DNA of 64,000 nucleotides from RCIO01 sp040880025 (GTDB lineage: Bacteria; Pseudomonadota; Alphaproteobacteria; Rhizobiales; Rhizobiaceae): positions 310,001 through 374,000 of the forward strand of contig JBBDJD010000013.1 in assembly GCA_040880025.1 (NCBI GenBank), written 5' to 3'. Every line of letters starts with the position of its first letter. Position 1 is the first letter of the stretch. Of this stretch, positions 43,356 through 51,991 are shown in pieces. The notes under the pieces were generated by a model that saw only the letters and a program-made list of their open reading frames with translations, was not told the DNA's origin and searched no databases. The translations under genes and the position numbers were made by a program.

Positions 43356-44420
43356 CTAGATTTCCAGTGTTCCGCTATAGACCACGCCGGGTCCGCGCCT
43401 GGCAACGACTTGTCCGATCGAAGTCACGGTCTCGCCCGCCTTCTGCAGCACCGCCGCCACCTGGGCAGCCTGTCCGGCCGCGACGATGGCCACCATGCCG
43501 ATCCCGCAATTGAACGTGCGCAGCATTTCTTCAGCATCCACCCCGCCGGTCTTCGCCAGCCAGGAAAAGACCGGCGGCACGTCGATCGCGCCGAGCGCGA
43601 TTTCCGCCGCGAACACGTCGGGCAGAATGCGCGGGACATTTTCCGGAAATCCGCCGCCGGTGATGTGCGCCAGCGCCTTGATGCCATGTGTGCCGCGCTC
43701 CGCGCTGAGCAGCGAGCGCACATAGATGCGCGTCGGCTCCAGCAGGGCCTCGCCCAGCGTCTTGTCCTGCGCGAAGGGAGCGGCGGCGTCCCAGCCAAGC
43801 CCGCTCATCTCCACGATGCGGCGCACCAGCGAATAGCCGTTTGAGTGCACGCCGGACGAGCCGAGGCCGAGAATGACGTCGCCTTCCACGATGTCGTCGG
43901 TTGGCAGCAGTTCGCCGCGTTCCGCCGCGCCCACCGCGAAGCCGGCGAGATCGTAATCGCCCTCCGAATAAAGCCCCGGCATCTCCGCCGTCTCGCCGCC
44001 GATCAGCGCGCAGCCGGCCTGGCGGCAGCCCTCGGCAATGCCGGAAACGATCGCCGCGCCCTGGTCGGGATCGAGTTTTCCGGCCGCGAAATAGTCGAGG
44101 AAGAACAGCGGCTCCGCGCCCTGCACGACGATGTCGTTGACGCACATCGCAACCAGATCGATGCCGATCGTGTCGTGGATGCCGGTCTCGATGGCGATCT
44201 TGAGCTTGGTGCCGACGCCGTCATTGGCGGCCACCAGCACCGGATCCTTGAAGCCCGCCGCCTTGAGGTCGAACAGCCCGCCGAAGCCGCCGATCTCGCC
44301 ATCCGCGCCGGGGCGCCTGGTGGAACGCACCAGCGGCTTGATCTTGTCCACCATCGCCGCGCCGGCATCGATATCGACGCCCGCCTGACGGTAGGTGAGG
44401 CCGTTCTTGCCCTCGGTCAT
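43356..44420 (-). CDS. purM: Phosphoribosylformylglycinamidine cyclo-ligase
   Basis: PurM closes the imidazole ring to give AIR. The 354-residue protein starts MTEGKNGLTYRQAGVDIDAG and has GFGGLFDLKAAGFKDPVLVA, GTKLKIAIETG, the ATP-binding HSNGYSLVRRIV segment and the conserved GGGFPENVPRILPD. ATG 44420 gives the normal length. The frame stays open for another 300 codons upstream, but that extension is antisense to other genes and has no family similarity. Confidence 0.95.
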   Translation of the reverse strand: MTEGKNGLTYRQAGVDIDAGAAMVDKIKPLVRSTRRPGADGEIGGFGGLFDLKAAGFKDPVLVAANDGVGTKLKIAIETGIHDTIGIDLVAMCVNDIVVQGAEPLFFLDYFAAGKLDPDQGAAIVSGIAEGCRQAGCALIGGETAEMPGLYSEGDYDLAGFAVGAAERGELLPTDDIVEGDVILGLGSSGVHSNGYSLVRRIVEMSGLGWDAAAPFAQDKTLGEALLEPTRIYVRSLLSAERGTHGIKALAHITGGGFPENVPRILPDVFAAEIALGAIDVPPVFSWLAKTGGVDAEEMLRTFNCGIGMVAIVAAGQAAQVAAVLQKAGETVTSIGQVVARRGPGVVYSGTLEI

Positions 44421-44645
44421 TGCCGCGCTGTCAGGGTCGGTTGGAACATGGCGCGCTATTGGCATGAAGCCGCCCGACCCGCAAGCGCGCGGGCCAGTTT
44501 CGGGTGCGATTTCCCGGGCATTCCGCTCTCGTTTGGCCCATGCATGGCGATGCCCATGCCTCTTGAATAGGCAGCGCCGTGCCGCCATGTTGGACGCGCG
44601 GGATGGGGGACCATTCCTCATTGCGCGAATGTTCACGGTGCGGCC

Positions 44646-45203
44646 TTGACCATCCCGAATTTCATAACGCTGCTGCGTTTCCTGCTCGTTCCGGCAATCG
44701 TCTATGCGCTGCTGCTCGGCGCCATGGACTGGGCGTTGGCCGGTTTCGTGATCGCCGGTGTTTCCGATGCCATCGACGGCTTCATCGCCCGCCAGTTCAA
44801 CCAGCGCTCCGAACTCGGCGCCTATCTCGACCCGGTTGCCGACAAGCTGTTGCTGGTTTCCGTCTTCGTCGTTCTCGGTCTGATGAGCGAACTGCCGTTG
44901 TGGCTGGTGATTGCCGCGGTTTCCCGCGACCTGCTCATCGTCGGCGGAGTCATGATCTCCAGCCTGCTCGGCAATCCGGTCGAGATGAAACCGCTGATGG
45001 TTTCGAAGGCCAACACCGCCATGCAGATCGTTCTGGCCGCCTTTGTGCTCTTCGAACTGGCGCTGGGCGACACGTTTGGCAACGTCCGTCTGTGGCTTGT
45101 CGTGCTGTCGGGTGCCTTGACCGGCGTATCCGCCGCGGCCTATCTCGTGGCCTGGCTCAGGCACATGAACGGTCATGGCGAAACCGACAACCCGTCCACC
45201 TAG
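44646..45203 (+). CDS. CDP-alcohol phosphatidyltransferase family protein
   Basis: The 185-residue membrane protein has five to six helices and the signature SDAIDGFIARQFNQRSELGAYLDPVADK, with all four Asp residues needed for CDP-alcohol transfer. It could make phosphatidylglycerophosphate or a cardiolipin-type product; a second family member (29646-30254) is the better PgsA candidate. The start is TTG 44646. It overlaps the PerM-type gene by 29 bases. Confidence 0.85.
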   Translation: MTIPNFITLLRFLLVPAIVYALLLGAMDWALAGFVIAGVSDAIDGFIARQFNQRSELGAYLDPVADKLLLVSVFVVLGLMSELPLWLVIAAVSRDLLIVGGVMISSLLGNPVEMKPLMVSKANTAMQIVLAAFVLFELALGDTFGNVRLWLVVLSGALTGVSAAAYLVAWLRHMNGHGETDNPST

Positions 45204-46353
45204 CAAGACAGCATCGAAGGGCGCGCCGCGCCCCAGGACCGTCGTTGAGCTCGGGCCATCCGTCGCTGCGGCGATCGACATTCGCCGCCAGGTAGCCTTC
45301 TGGCTGCTGACGGCGGCGATTTTCATCGGCTTTCTCTACATATTCAGCTCGATCCTGCTGCCGTTTCTGGCCGGCATAATCCTCGCCTACTTCCTTGACC
45401 CGGTGGCCGACTGGTTCGAGCGTCTCGGTCTGTCGCGCCTGGCGGCCACTATCGTCATCCTGGTCGGAATTCTGCTCGCCTTCATTGTCGGCATGATGAT
45501 CGTGGTACCGGTTCTGGCCTCGCAGCTTGCCGACTTCATCAGCCGGCTGCCGGACTATTTCTCGCGACTTCAGACGCTGATTACACAGTTCGATCCGGGC
45601 TGGCTGGAAGAGAATATCGGCGTCGATCCGGCCTCCCTGCGTGAAAGCCTGAACTCGCTGCTCAGCCAGGGTACCACCTTCCTTGCCTCGCTGTTTCAGT
45701 CGATCTGGAGTTCCGGCAAGACGTTGATCGACATTGCCGGCCTGTTTGTGGTCACGCCGGTCGTCGCCTTCTACATGCTGCTGGACTGGGACCGCATGGT
45801 CGCCAGGATCGACAGCTGGGTGCCGCGCGACCATGTGCCGACGGTGCGGCGCCTCGCCACGGACATCAACCGCTCGACCGCCGGCTTCGTGCGCGGGCAA
45901 GGCACGGTCTGCCTGCTTCTGGGCGTGAGCTACGCGATCGCGCTGACCTTGGTCGGACTTAATTTCGGCCTGCTGATCGGGCTGTTCGCCGGGCTTATCG
46001 GCTTCATCCCCTATGTCGGCTCGCTGGTGGGGCTGGTGCTGTCGGTCGGCGTCGCCCTTGTCCAGTTCTGGCCCGAATGGCAGTGGGTCGCCGTGGTGGC
46101 TGGCATCTTTTTTGCCGGACAGATGATCGAGGGCAACTTCCTCCAGCCCAAGCTGGTCGGCGGCAGCGTCGGCCTGCATCCCGTCTGGCTCATGTTCTCC
46201 CTGTTCGCTTTCGGCTACTTGTTCGGCTTTGTCGGTCTGCTGATCGCCGTACCGGCGGCTGCGGCCTTTGCCGTGCTGGTGCGGTTCGCGCTCGAGCGCT
46301 ACTTGGCGTCGCCCGTCTATCGCGGCAACGGCGGCAAAGAAGGCAGCGCCTGA
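45175..46353 (+). CDS. AI-2E/PerM family permease
   Basis: The 392-residue inner-membrane protein shows the family plan: SSILLPFLAGIILAYFLDPVADW, a soluble helical loop (about residues 145-195), and C-terminal helices with VGLNFGLLIGLFAGLIGFIPYVG and GNFLQPKLVGGSVGLHPVWL. Family members include AI-2 exporters and Na+/H+ antiporters, so the substrate is unknown. It overlaps the phosphatidyltransferase gene, and hdaA starts six bases after its stop. Confidence 0.9.
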   Translation: MAKPTTRPPSKTASKGAPRPRTVVELGPSVAAAIDIRRQVAFWLLTAAIFIGFLYIFSSILLPFLAGIILAYFLDPVADWFERLGLSRLAATIVILVGILLAFIVGMMIVVPVLASQLADFISRLPDYFSRLQTLITQFDPGWLEENIGVDPASLRESLNSLLSQGTTFLASLFQSIWSSGKTLIDIAGLFVVTPVVAFYMLLDWDRMVARIDSWVPRDHVPTVRRLATDINRSTAGFVRGQGTVCLLLGVSYAIALTLVGLNFGLLIGLFAGLIGFIPYVGSLVGLVLSVGVALVQFWPEWQWVAVVAGIFFAGQMIEGNFLQPKLVGGSVGLHPVWLMFSLFAFGYLFGFVGLLIAVPAAAAFAVLVRFALERYLASPVYRGNGGKEGSA

Positions 46354-46358
46354 CGGCC

Positions 46359-47099
46359 ATGGCTGCCGACGACCGCGCTCCCCGCCAGATTCCGCTGGAG
46401 TTTTCCCGCCCGCCCGGCCACAGCCGCGAGGATCTGGTTGTCAGCGCCGCCAACGCCGAGGCGGTCGCGCTCATCGACGCCTGGCCGAACTGGCCTTCAA
46501 GCGTCGTCGTGATCGCCGGACCGGTCGGGTCCGGAAAATCGCACCTGGCCTCGATCTGGCGCGAGGATGCCGGCGCGCTCGCTGCCGACCGCATGGCGCT
46601 CGGCCCGGATGTCCTTCACGCCGCCGAGGACGGAGCCGTGCTGATCGACGATGCCGACGCCGGCGGGCTGGACGAGAACGGCCTGTTCCATCTGATCAAC
46701 GCTGCCCGTGGCGGCAACGGCCACCTGCTTCTTACCGCGCGCCGCTTTCCCGCCGGCTGGGGGGTCGCGCTGCCTGATCTGAAATCCCGGCTGGCGGCGG
46801 CTTCCACCGTCGAGATTCGCGAGCCCGACGATCTGCTCCTGGCCGGCGTCATCACCAAGCTCTTCGCCGACCGCCAGGTCGAGATCGATCCGCTGGTCGT
46901 GCAGTTTCTCGTCAAGCGCATCGAGCGTTCGCTGGCGACCGCGATTCACGTCGTCGACCGGCTCGACCGGCTGGCGCTGGAGACCAAGAGCCGCATCACC
47001 CGCCAGCTTGCCGCCACCATGCTGAGCGCGATAGATGCCGGGCAAGGTGCACTGAATTTCGGGACCGGTGACGAGGCCGGCAGGGAAGGCGAGCGATGA
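46359..47099 (+). CDS. hdaA: HdaA-type regulator of DnaA (DnaA-like AAA+ protein)
   Basis: Hda-type proteins stimulate DnaA-ATP hydrolysis when loaded on the beta clamp. The 246-residue protein begins with QIPLEF (about residues 10-15), the clamp-binding motif, then a DnaA-like AAA+ domain with Walker A GPVGSGKSH and Walker B VLIDDADAGG. No DNA-binding domain IV follows, as expected for Hda. ATG 46359 is used; the longer frame to 46077 is antisense and unconserved. It overlaps the next gene by four bases. Confidence 0.88.
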   Translation: MAADDRAPRQIPLEFSRPPGHSREDLVVSAANAEAVALIDAWPNWPSSVVVIAGPVGSGKSHLASIWREDAGALAADRMALGPDVLHAAEDGAVLIDDADAGGLDENGLFHLINAARGGNGHLLLTARRFPAGWGVALPDLKSRLAAASTVEIREPDDLLLAGVITKLFADRQVEIDPLVVQFLVKRIERSLATAIHVVDRLDRLALETKSRITRQLAATMLSAIDAGQGALNFGTGDEAGREGER

Positions 47100-47449
47100 C
47101 GCAGGAGACTGATCCCGACGACAGGCCGGTCGAGGTCCTGTTTCGAAACGGCAACGTTACGGTCATGGGCATCATCATCGCCTTCTCGCTGGGCTTCGTC
47201 AGCCAGTGGGCGGCCAACCCCGTGCCGTGGGTCCCGATCGACACCTTCGCCATGGTGCCGATGGTGATCGGCATCGTGCTGCAACTGGTCGCGCTGTGGT
47301 CGATGTTGCGACTGACCTCGCTCGAGCGCCCGAGGTTCAGGCGCGCCAATGTGACTTTCATGGTCGGTCTGGTGCTGACGTCGTTTGGCGTGATGCTGGC
47401 CATCGCATTCGACGTGATGGTTGTCAGCGGCGGTCTCGTTCCGGCCTGA
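47096..47449 (+). CDS. Small three-helix membrane protein
   Basis: The 117-residue product has three hydrophobic helices (about residues 22-40, 50-72, 85-112) and a short charged N-terminus. It overlaps the hdaA stop by four bases and is likely cotranscribed. No family is recognised; such proteins next to hdaA are often left as hypothetical. Confidence 0.75.
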   Translation: MTQETDPDDRPVEVLFRNGNVTVMGIIIAFSLGFVSQWAANPVPWVPIDTFAMVPMVIGIVLQLVALWSMLRLTSLERPRFRRANVTFMVGLVLTSFGVMLAIAFDVMVVSGGLVPA

Positions 47450-47794
47450 ACACCCGTCATCTCGCGTTAACCGAAAAGCCGCCAAAGCGCCCAGATTGGG
47501 TCCAATTCCCGCCCGCTGCAGCCGCTACACCGTCCCCGACATCGAGAGAGGGACGAAATTCATGCGCGACTGGGAAGCCGATATCGCCTGGTATGTGTTG
47601 GCCGCCTTCGTGGCCACGGCCATGATGCTTGTTTTGTCGCGATACGGCCATGCCTCGTTTCTCTGACGCGGGGCCGCACGCGCCACAGCGAGTACCTAAA
47701 GGCCGCTTTGCCACCGGATTCCGCGATCCCGGCCTTGACGGCTGGCGCATCTACCCGCATTTGGCTTTCGGCCCGGAGCGGGGGAGAGCGGCGC
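47450..47794. other. Intergenic region before galM (345 bp) with a small membrane ORF
   Basis: Apart from the 34-codon frame at 47562-47666, no gene is supported here. The galM gene's GTG is at 47795, and the upstream open frame (to 47708) is not conserved. No terminator or clear promoter was found. Confidence 0.45.
47562..47666 (+). CDS. Putative 34-residue single-helix membrane peptide
   Basis: An ATG at 47562 follows GAGAGAGGGA and encodes MRDWEADIAWYVLAAFVATA then MMLVLSRYGHASFL, an amphipathic start with one clear transmembrane helix and a basic end. Small proteins of this shape are common but often missed in annotation. No homologue is known to me, and the evidence is only the ribosome-binding site and the hydrophobic profile. 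Confidence 0.35.
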   Translation: MRDWEADIAWYVLAAFVATAMMLVLSRYGHASFL

Positions 47795-48817
47795 GTGTTG
47801 GAGCAATTCGGAAAGACGCCTGATGGCGAAACGGTCCATCGCGTCCGCATAACAGGCGGCGGGATTACCGCCGCGCTCATCACATGGGGCGCCGCAATCC
47901 AGGATTTGCGCCTTGATGGCCACGCCGCGCCGCTGGTGCTCGGCTTCCCGGATTTCCGGACCTATCTCGACTATCCGCGCTATTTCGGCGCCATTGTCGG
48001 TCGCTTCGCCAACCGTATCGCCAATGGCCGCTTCACCATCGACGGCCGCACCTTCCAGGCCGATACCGATTTTCTGGGGCTACACACGCTGCATGGCGGG
48101 TCGGAGGGCTTCGCCAAACGCAATTGGACAATCGAGGACAGCGGGCGCGATTTCGTCCGCCTGTCATACGTCTCGCCCGACGGCGAGATGGGCTTTCCCG
48201 GCACGCTCAAGGCAGTGTGCACCTATCGCATGACGGGCGAGGGGCGCATGACGGTGGAGATGGAAGCGACCACCGATGCGCCGACGCTGTGCAACCTCTC
48301 GCAGCATTCCTATTTCAATCTCGACGATGGCGGCGCCTCGCCGGTGACCGATCATTCGTTCCGCATCGCCGCCGACCATTATTTGCCGGTCGACGCCGAG
48401 ATGATACCGACCGGCGAGATCGCCGATGTCACAGGCACCCGCTTCGACTTCCGCGACATGCACCCGATCCGCAATCAGGCCGACAATGGCGGCCACGCCT
48501 TCTACGACCACAATTATTGCCCGGGGCGGGAAAAGACGCCGCTGCGCCCCGTGCTTGAGCTGAAAGGCGCGCGCTCGGGCGTGACGCTTGCGATGAGCAC
48601 CACGGAACCCGGCCTGCAATTCTATGACGGCGTGGGCATCCCCGATAACCTTCCGGGCCTCGACGGCATCACCTACCGCCCGTACGCGGCGCTCTGCCTC
48701 GAGCCGCAGGCATGGCCCGACGCCCCCAATCAGCCGGATTTCCCGCCAGCATGGCTGAGGCCGGGGGAGACGTACCGGAATGTGATTGAGTATCGGTTTG
48801 GGATGGAAGCCAGTTGA
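47795..48817 (+). CDS. galM: Aldose 1-epimerase
   Basis: GalM interconverts alpha and beta anomers of hexoses. The 340-residue protein shows NRIANGRFTIDG, the active-site His segments HTLHGG and QHSYFNLDDGG, and the C-terminal LCLEPQAWPDAPNQ with the catalytic Glu. The GTG at 47795, after GGGGAGAG, gives the normal length. It is convergent with the trypsin-like gene (seven bases between stops). Confidence 0.93.
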   Translation: MLEQFGKTPDGETVHRVRITGGGITAALITWGAAIQDLRLDGHAAPLVLGFPDFRTYLDYPRYFGAIVGRFANRIANGRFTIDGRTFQADTDFLGLHTLHGGSEGFAKRNWTIEDSGRDFVRLSYVSPDGEMGFPGTLKAVCTYRMTGEGRMTVEMEATTDAPTLCNLSQHSYFNLDDGGASPVTDHSFRIAADHYLPVDAEMIPTGEIADVTGTRFDFRDMHPIRNQADNGGHAFYDHNYCPGREKTPLRPVLELKGARSGVTLAMSTTEPGLQFYDGVGIPDNLPGLDGITYRPYAALCLEPQAWPDAPNQPDFPPAWLRPGETYRNVIEYRFGMEAS

Positions 48818-48824
48818 ATGATGC

Positions 48825-49667
48825 CTATTTGCTGGTTTGGACTTCCACAATTGGCAAAAGGCATCGCTCGATATCGTCAAGGATGTGACACACTATCTTC
48901 CGGCCTTCTTCGGTCACCCTTGTCTGCTGCACTATCGTGCCCAGCAAGGTTCTCGAGATTTTTTGCGGTGGGTCGCCTTCGGGCCAAGTCAGCATCCAGA
49001 AACCCCCTCCGCTCATGCCGCCATAGCTGAATGGTGGAGGCTGGTGCGGACCGAAGGTGACGATCTGTTCCGACAGAACGAACCCCTGTTTCTCCACAAT
49101 GCTGTAGTTCTGACTTTCACCAAAAAGCAACGAGTGCCCCGTGATCGTTTGTCCTGTTGATACGTCCTGTCGACGAGTGAAGGATTGACCAACTACACCT
49201 ACAACAAAATTCTGTTGCCTCCCTGATTTTGCGTCTTCGCTCGCGGCTTGCAAACGCTGTCTCTCCAAATTGTAGAATACGCATCCGTATGCCTGTAGAT
49301 CGTATATTCTTGGTTCATGTATTCTGAGGAAACCTAAATCAGGCAGGGCGTCTTCGCTCGCACGATCAGGAGGGACGACACAGTCGCCAGGTTCGAACTC
49401 AAGCTTGAATTGATGGCGATTATCTTGGCGCAAGAACAGATGCAGCCCAACGGGGGTATTTCGCTTCACAAGCTCCAACACATGTGCAGCAGTCAATATC
49501 CCGTATGTCCCACTTGGAAGTCTGACCAGTGTGCCTGATCCAAGCAATCTGGGGTCTTCTGTGATCTCCCCCTTCGATCGAATTTGAACAAACCCAACTG
49601 TCTGAAGCCCAAGTAGGCGATGGATTTCCACATCGGCTGAGGGAAGTTCGTAAGGCTGATCAACCAA
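48825..49667 (-). CDS. Trypsin-like (chymotrypsin-fold) serine protease, no signal peptide
   Basis: The 280-residue product carries a catalytic triad of the trypsin fold: His62 in ILTAAHVLE, Asp110 in LPDLGFLRI, and Ser219 in SYGGMSGGGFW (GxSGG). The spacing fits. There is no signal peptide, membrane helix or PDZ domain, so it looks like a cytoplasmic protease. Start is TTG 49667, the only possible start after an in-frame stop, with AGGA upstream. Base composition is more AT-rich than in galM and metC nearby. It follows an XRE/HigA-type regulator gene after 10 bp, and this pair lies beside tRNA-Arg. Function unknown. Confidence 0.82.
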   Translation of the reverse strand: MVDQPYELPSADVEIHRLLGLQTVGFVQIRSKGEITEDPRLLGSGTLVRLPSGTYGILTAAHVLELVKRNTPVGLHLFLRQDNRHQFKLEFEPGDCVVPPDRASEDALPDLGFLRIHEPRIYDLQAYGCVFYNLERQRLQAASEDAKSGRQQNFVVGVVGQSFTRRQDVSTGQTITGHSLLFGESQNYSIVEKQGFVLSEQIVTFGPHQPPPFSYGGMSGGGFWMLTWPEGDPPQKISRTLLGTIVQQTRVTEEGRKIVCHILDDIERCLLPIVEVQTSK

Positions 49668-49677
49668 CTTTTAGGTC

Positions 49678-49986
49678 CTACGCCGCCGTCAGCGTCGGAA
49701 TAGCACTCGTGTCCACGTCCCGCTCGGCATGCCAAGCATCGTGGGCCGCCTGCATGCGCAGCCAGATCGCGGCGCCATCTCCGAACAGCTTTCCGAGCCG
49801 TGCCGCGACAGCTGGCGAAACGGGCTTCCTCTCGCGAAGGATATCGTAGAGCTGCTGGCGCGAAATGCCGAGCAGGTTTGCGATCTCTGTCTTTGACTTT
49901 CCGGTGGCCGGAATGACTTCCTCAAGCAACGCTCCCGGGTGCGAAGGGCACCGCGCCAAGGGTCTCATCGGCCTATGTTCGCGCAT
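49678..49986 (-). CDS. HigA/XRE-type helix-turn-helix protein
   Basis: The 102-residue product begins REHRPMRPLARCPSHPGALL and has an XRE helix-turn-helix (GKSKTEIANLLGISRQQLYD followed by ILRERKPVSPAVAARLGKLFG), then WLRMQAAHDAWHAERD, the form seen in HigA-type antitoxins. The ATG at 49986 has GGAGGA eight bases upstream. No HigB-type toxin gene precedes it; its only partner is the downstream trypsin-like protease. It could be an orphan antitoxin or the regulator of the protease gene. Confidence 0.82.
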   Translation of the reverse strand: MREHRPMRPLARCPSHPGALLEEVIPATGKSKTEIANLLGISRQQLYDILRERKPVSPAVAARLGKLFGDGAAIWLRMQAAHDAWHAERDVDTSAIPTLTAA

Positions 49987-50142
49987 CAACTGACTCCTCC
50001 AATCTGCGCCTGCCCTCAGTGATCGCTTCACCTGAGCACGCTATCCAAACCCGCATGGTTCGCAAGCCCGACCGGGCGTCGCGCGGTCAGCGCGCCCCGT
50101 CGGAGCCGTGAGCGAAGCAAACTGGCGTGAGATAGGAAAACA

Positions 50143-50219
50143 TGGCGATCCCGGCAGGACTCGAACCTGCGACCATCGGCTTAGAAGGCCGGTGCTCTAT
50201 CCAGCTGAGCTACGGGACC
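50143..50219 (-). tRNA. tRNA-Arg (anticodon TCT)
   Basis: The 77-base cloverleaf folds fully: acceptor GGTCCCG / CGGGATC with discriminator G and an encoded CCA, D arm GTAGCTCAGCTGGATAGAGC, anticodon loop CTTCTAA and T arm GCAGGTTCGAGTCCTGC. It reads the codons AGA and AGG. Confidence 0.95.
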
Positions 50220-50264
50220 GCTCGCGCCCCCAAAGCGGCGCTGAAATCGGCGCGAATGCGCGCG

Positions 50265-50570
50265 TCAGTGCGTCCAGGGCGTCTTGCGGTCATAGCGGAA
50301 ATTTTCCGCGTATGAAATCTGCCGCCGGCGCGGCTCGTTGGGCTCTTCCACGCGCGCCGCGATCCCGTTCGCCTCGGCGTAGGCCGTCGCTTCCTCGCGC
50401 GTATCGAACACGAGCTTCACCTGGCTCTTCATGTCCGACGAGGTCGTGTAGCCCATCAGCGGGTCTATTCTACGCGGGCTCTCGGGCTCGAACTCAAGCA
50501 CCCAGCGGCCGACCTTGGCCTTGCCGGATTGCATGGCGGTGCGGGCGGGGCTGTAGATACGTGCCGACAT
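50265..50570 (-). CDS. Complex I accessory subunit, NDUFS4-like (ETC complex I subunit)
   Basis: The 101-residue protein matches the family of alphaproteobacterial proteins related to the mitochondrial 18-kDa accessory subunit NDUFS4: ARIYSPARTAMQSGKAKVGR, WVLEFEPESPRRIDPLMGYT, and the C-terminal RRQISYAENFRYDRKTPWTH. It is thought to stabilise NADH:quinone oxidoreductase near its electron-input arm. It lies between the tRNA-Arg and tRNA-Pro genes, all on the minus strand. Confidence 0.9.
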   Translation of the reverse strand: MSARIYSPARTAMQSGKAKVGRWVLEFEPESPRRIDPLMGYTTSSDMKSQVKLVFDTREEATAYAEANGIAARVEEPNEPRRRQISYAENFRYDRKTPWTH

Positions 50571-50677
50571 GAGTTGGCCTCAAAACGCTTGTGATGTTCA
50601 TGCGCTGCCTAGTCCAAAAATACGGGCTTTGCAAAGGAGGGGATGCAGGAAGCGCATTTGTTCCGGGGTCCCGGGAT

Positions 50678-50754
<77 letters not shown>

Positions 50755-50818
50755 TGCCTTGCGGCCGCGGTTCACTTAGGTTTGTCGCCCCCGCGAAGCA
50801 AGCGAAAACTCGGCATGG

Positions 50819-51991
50819 CTAGACTTTCGCCGCCGCGGCCAGTCCGCGTTCGAGGTCGGATTTCAGGTCCTCGACGTCTTCCAGCCCGATCTGCAAGCGT
50901 ATCACGGCTCCCTCATAGGGACCCTTCGCTACGGTGCGGGCATCGAGATTTGTTTTTTGCGCCAGGCTCTCGTAGCCGCCCCAGGACGAGCCGAGGCCGA
51001 AAATCTGCAGCGCGTTGAGAAAGGCGCGTGCCTTCTCCGTCCCGCCGCCGTCGAGCACGATCGCGAACAGGCCGCTCGCGCCCGTAAAGTCGCGTTTCCA
51101 CAATGTGTGACCCGGAAAACTCTCCAGCGCAGGGTGAAGTACGCGCGAAACGCCGTTCTGCCGTTCCAGCCAGCGCGCGATGTCGAGACCGCTGTTTTGC
51201 TGGTGGTCGAGCCTCACCCCCAGTGTACGCAGACCTCGCAGCACCTGATACGTATCGTCGGGCGAGGGACAGGCGCCGAGCGTCTGAAATGCCTCGAGCA
51301 GCTTCGGCCACGCTGCTTTGTTGGCCGACATTGTGCCGAAAAGCACGTCCGAATGACCGCTCATATATTTGGTCGCGGCATGGATCACCACGTCCACACC
51401 GTGGTCGAGTGCGCGGAAGTAGAGCGGCGTTGCCCATGTATTGTCCATCATGACAATCGCGCCGTGCTTGTGGGCGGCATTCGCAATTGCGGGAATGTCC
51501 TGAATCTCGAACGTGCTGGACCCCGGCGATTCGGTGAAGACGACCGACGTGTTCGCCTTGATCAACGTCTCGATGCCTGAACCGATCAGCGGATCGTAAT
51601 ACTCGACCTCGACACCCAGCCGCTTGAGCATCGTGTCCGCAAATCTGCGGGTCGGAAAATAGACCGAATCGACGATCAGCACATGGTCCCCGGCCGCCAC
51701 GAAGCCGAGCAGCGGCACGGTGATCGCAGCCAGGCCGGAGGGAGCGAGAACAGTTCCGGCGGAGCCCTCGAGCTCATTCAACGCTCCGGCCAGCGCGTCC
51801 GTCGTGGGGGTTCCGTGCGTACCGTAGACGTATCGCTGGTTGCGGGCCGCATAGGTGTCATAGTCCGGAAACAGCACGGTCGAGGCGTGCACCACCGGCG
51901 GATTGACGAAACCATGGAAGTCGCGCGGGTTGTGGCCCGAATGCGTCAGCAGCGTGTTGACGCCGCGCTTGCCGCCTGATCCTGATGCCAT
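50819..51991 (-). CDS. metC: PLP-dependent cystathionine beta-lyase (MetC-type)
   Basis: The 390-residue product is a Cys/Met-metabolism PLP enzyme: YGTHGTPTTDALAGALNELE, SVYFPTRRFADTMLKRLGVE, the PLP-binding Lys in HAATKYMSGHSD, and GLRTLGVRLDHQQNS. Cystathionine beta-lyase cleaves cystathionine to homocysteine. A trans-sulfuration-type gamma-lyase activity cannot be excluded from sequence. ATG 51991 has GGAG upstream; the longer frame to 52141 is not conserved. Confidence 0.88.
   Translation of the reverse strand: MASGSGGKRGVNTLLTHSGHNPRDFHGFVNPPVVHASTVLFPDYDTYAARNQRYVYGTHGTPTTDALAGALNELEGSAGTVLAPSGLAAITVPLLGFVAAGDHVLIVDSVYFPTRRFADTMLKRLGVEVEYYDPLIGSGIETLIKANTSVVFTESPGSSTFEIQDIPAIANAAHKHGAIVMMDNTWATPLYFRALDHGVDVVIHAATKYMSGHSDVLFGTMSANKAAWPKLLEAFQTLGACPSPDDTYQVLRGLRTLGVRLDHQQNSGLDIARWLERQNGVSRVLHPALESFPGHTLWKRDFTGASGLFAIVLDGGGTEKARAFLNALQIFGLGSSWGGYESLAQKTNLDARTVAKGPYEGAVIRLQIGLEDVEDLKSDLERGLAAAAKV

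Noticed and set aside
44421..45326. Upstream extension of the purM frame
   Set aside because: Antisense to two plus-strand genes, no similarity; purM has a normal ATG and length at 44420.
50032..50142. Search for a HigB toxin in front of the HigA-like gene
   Set aside because: Only short unconserved frames exist in this gap; no RelE/HigB-like motif.
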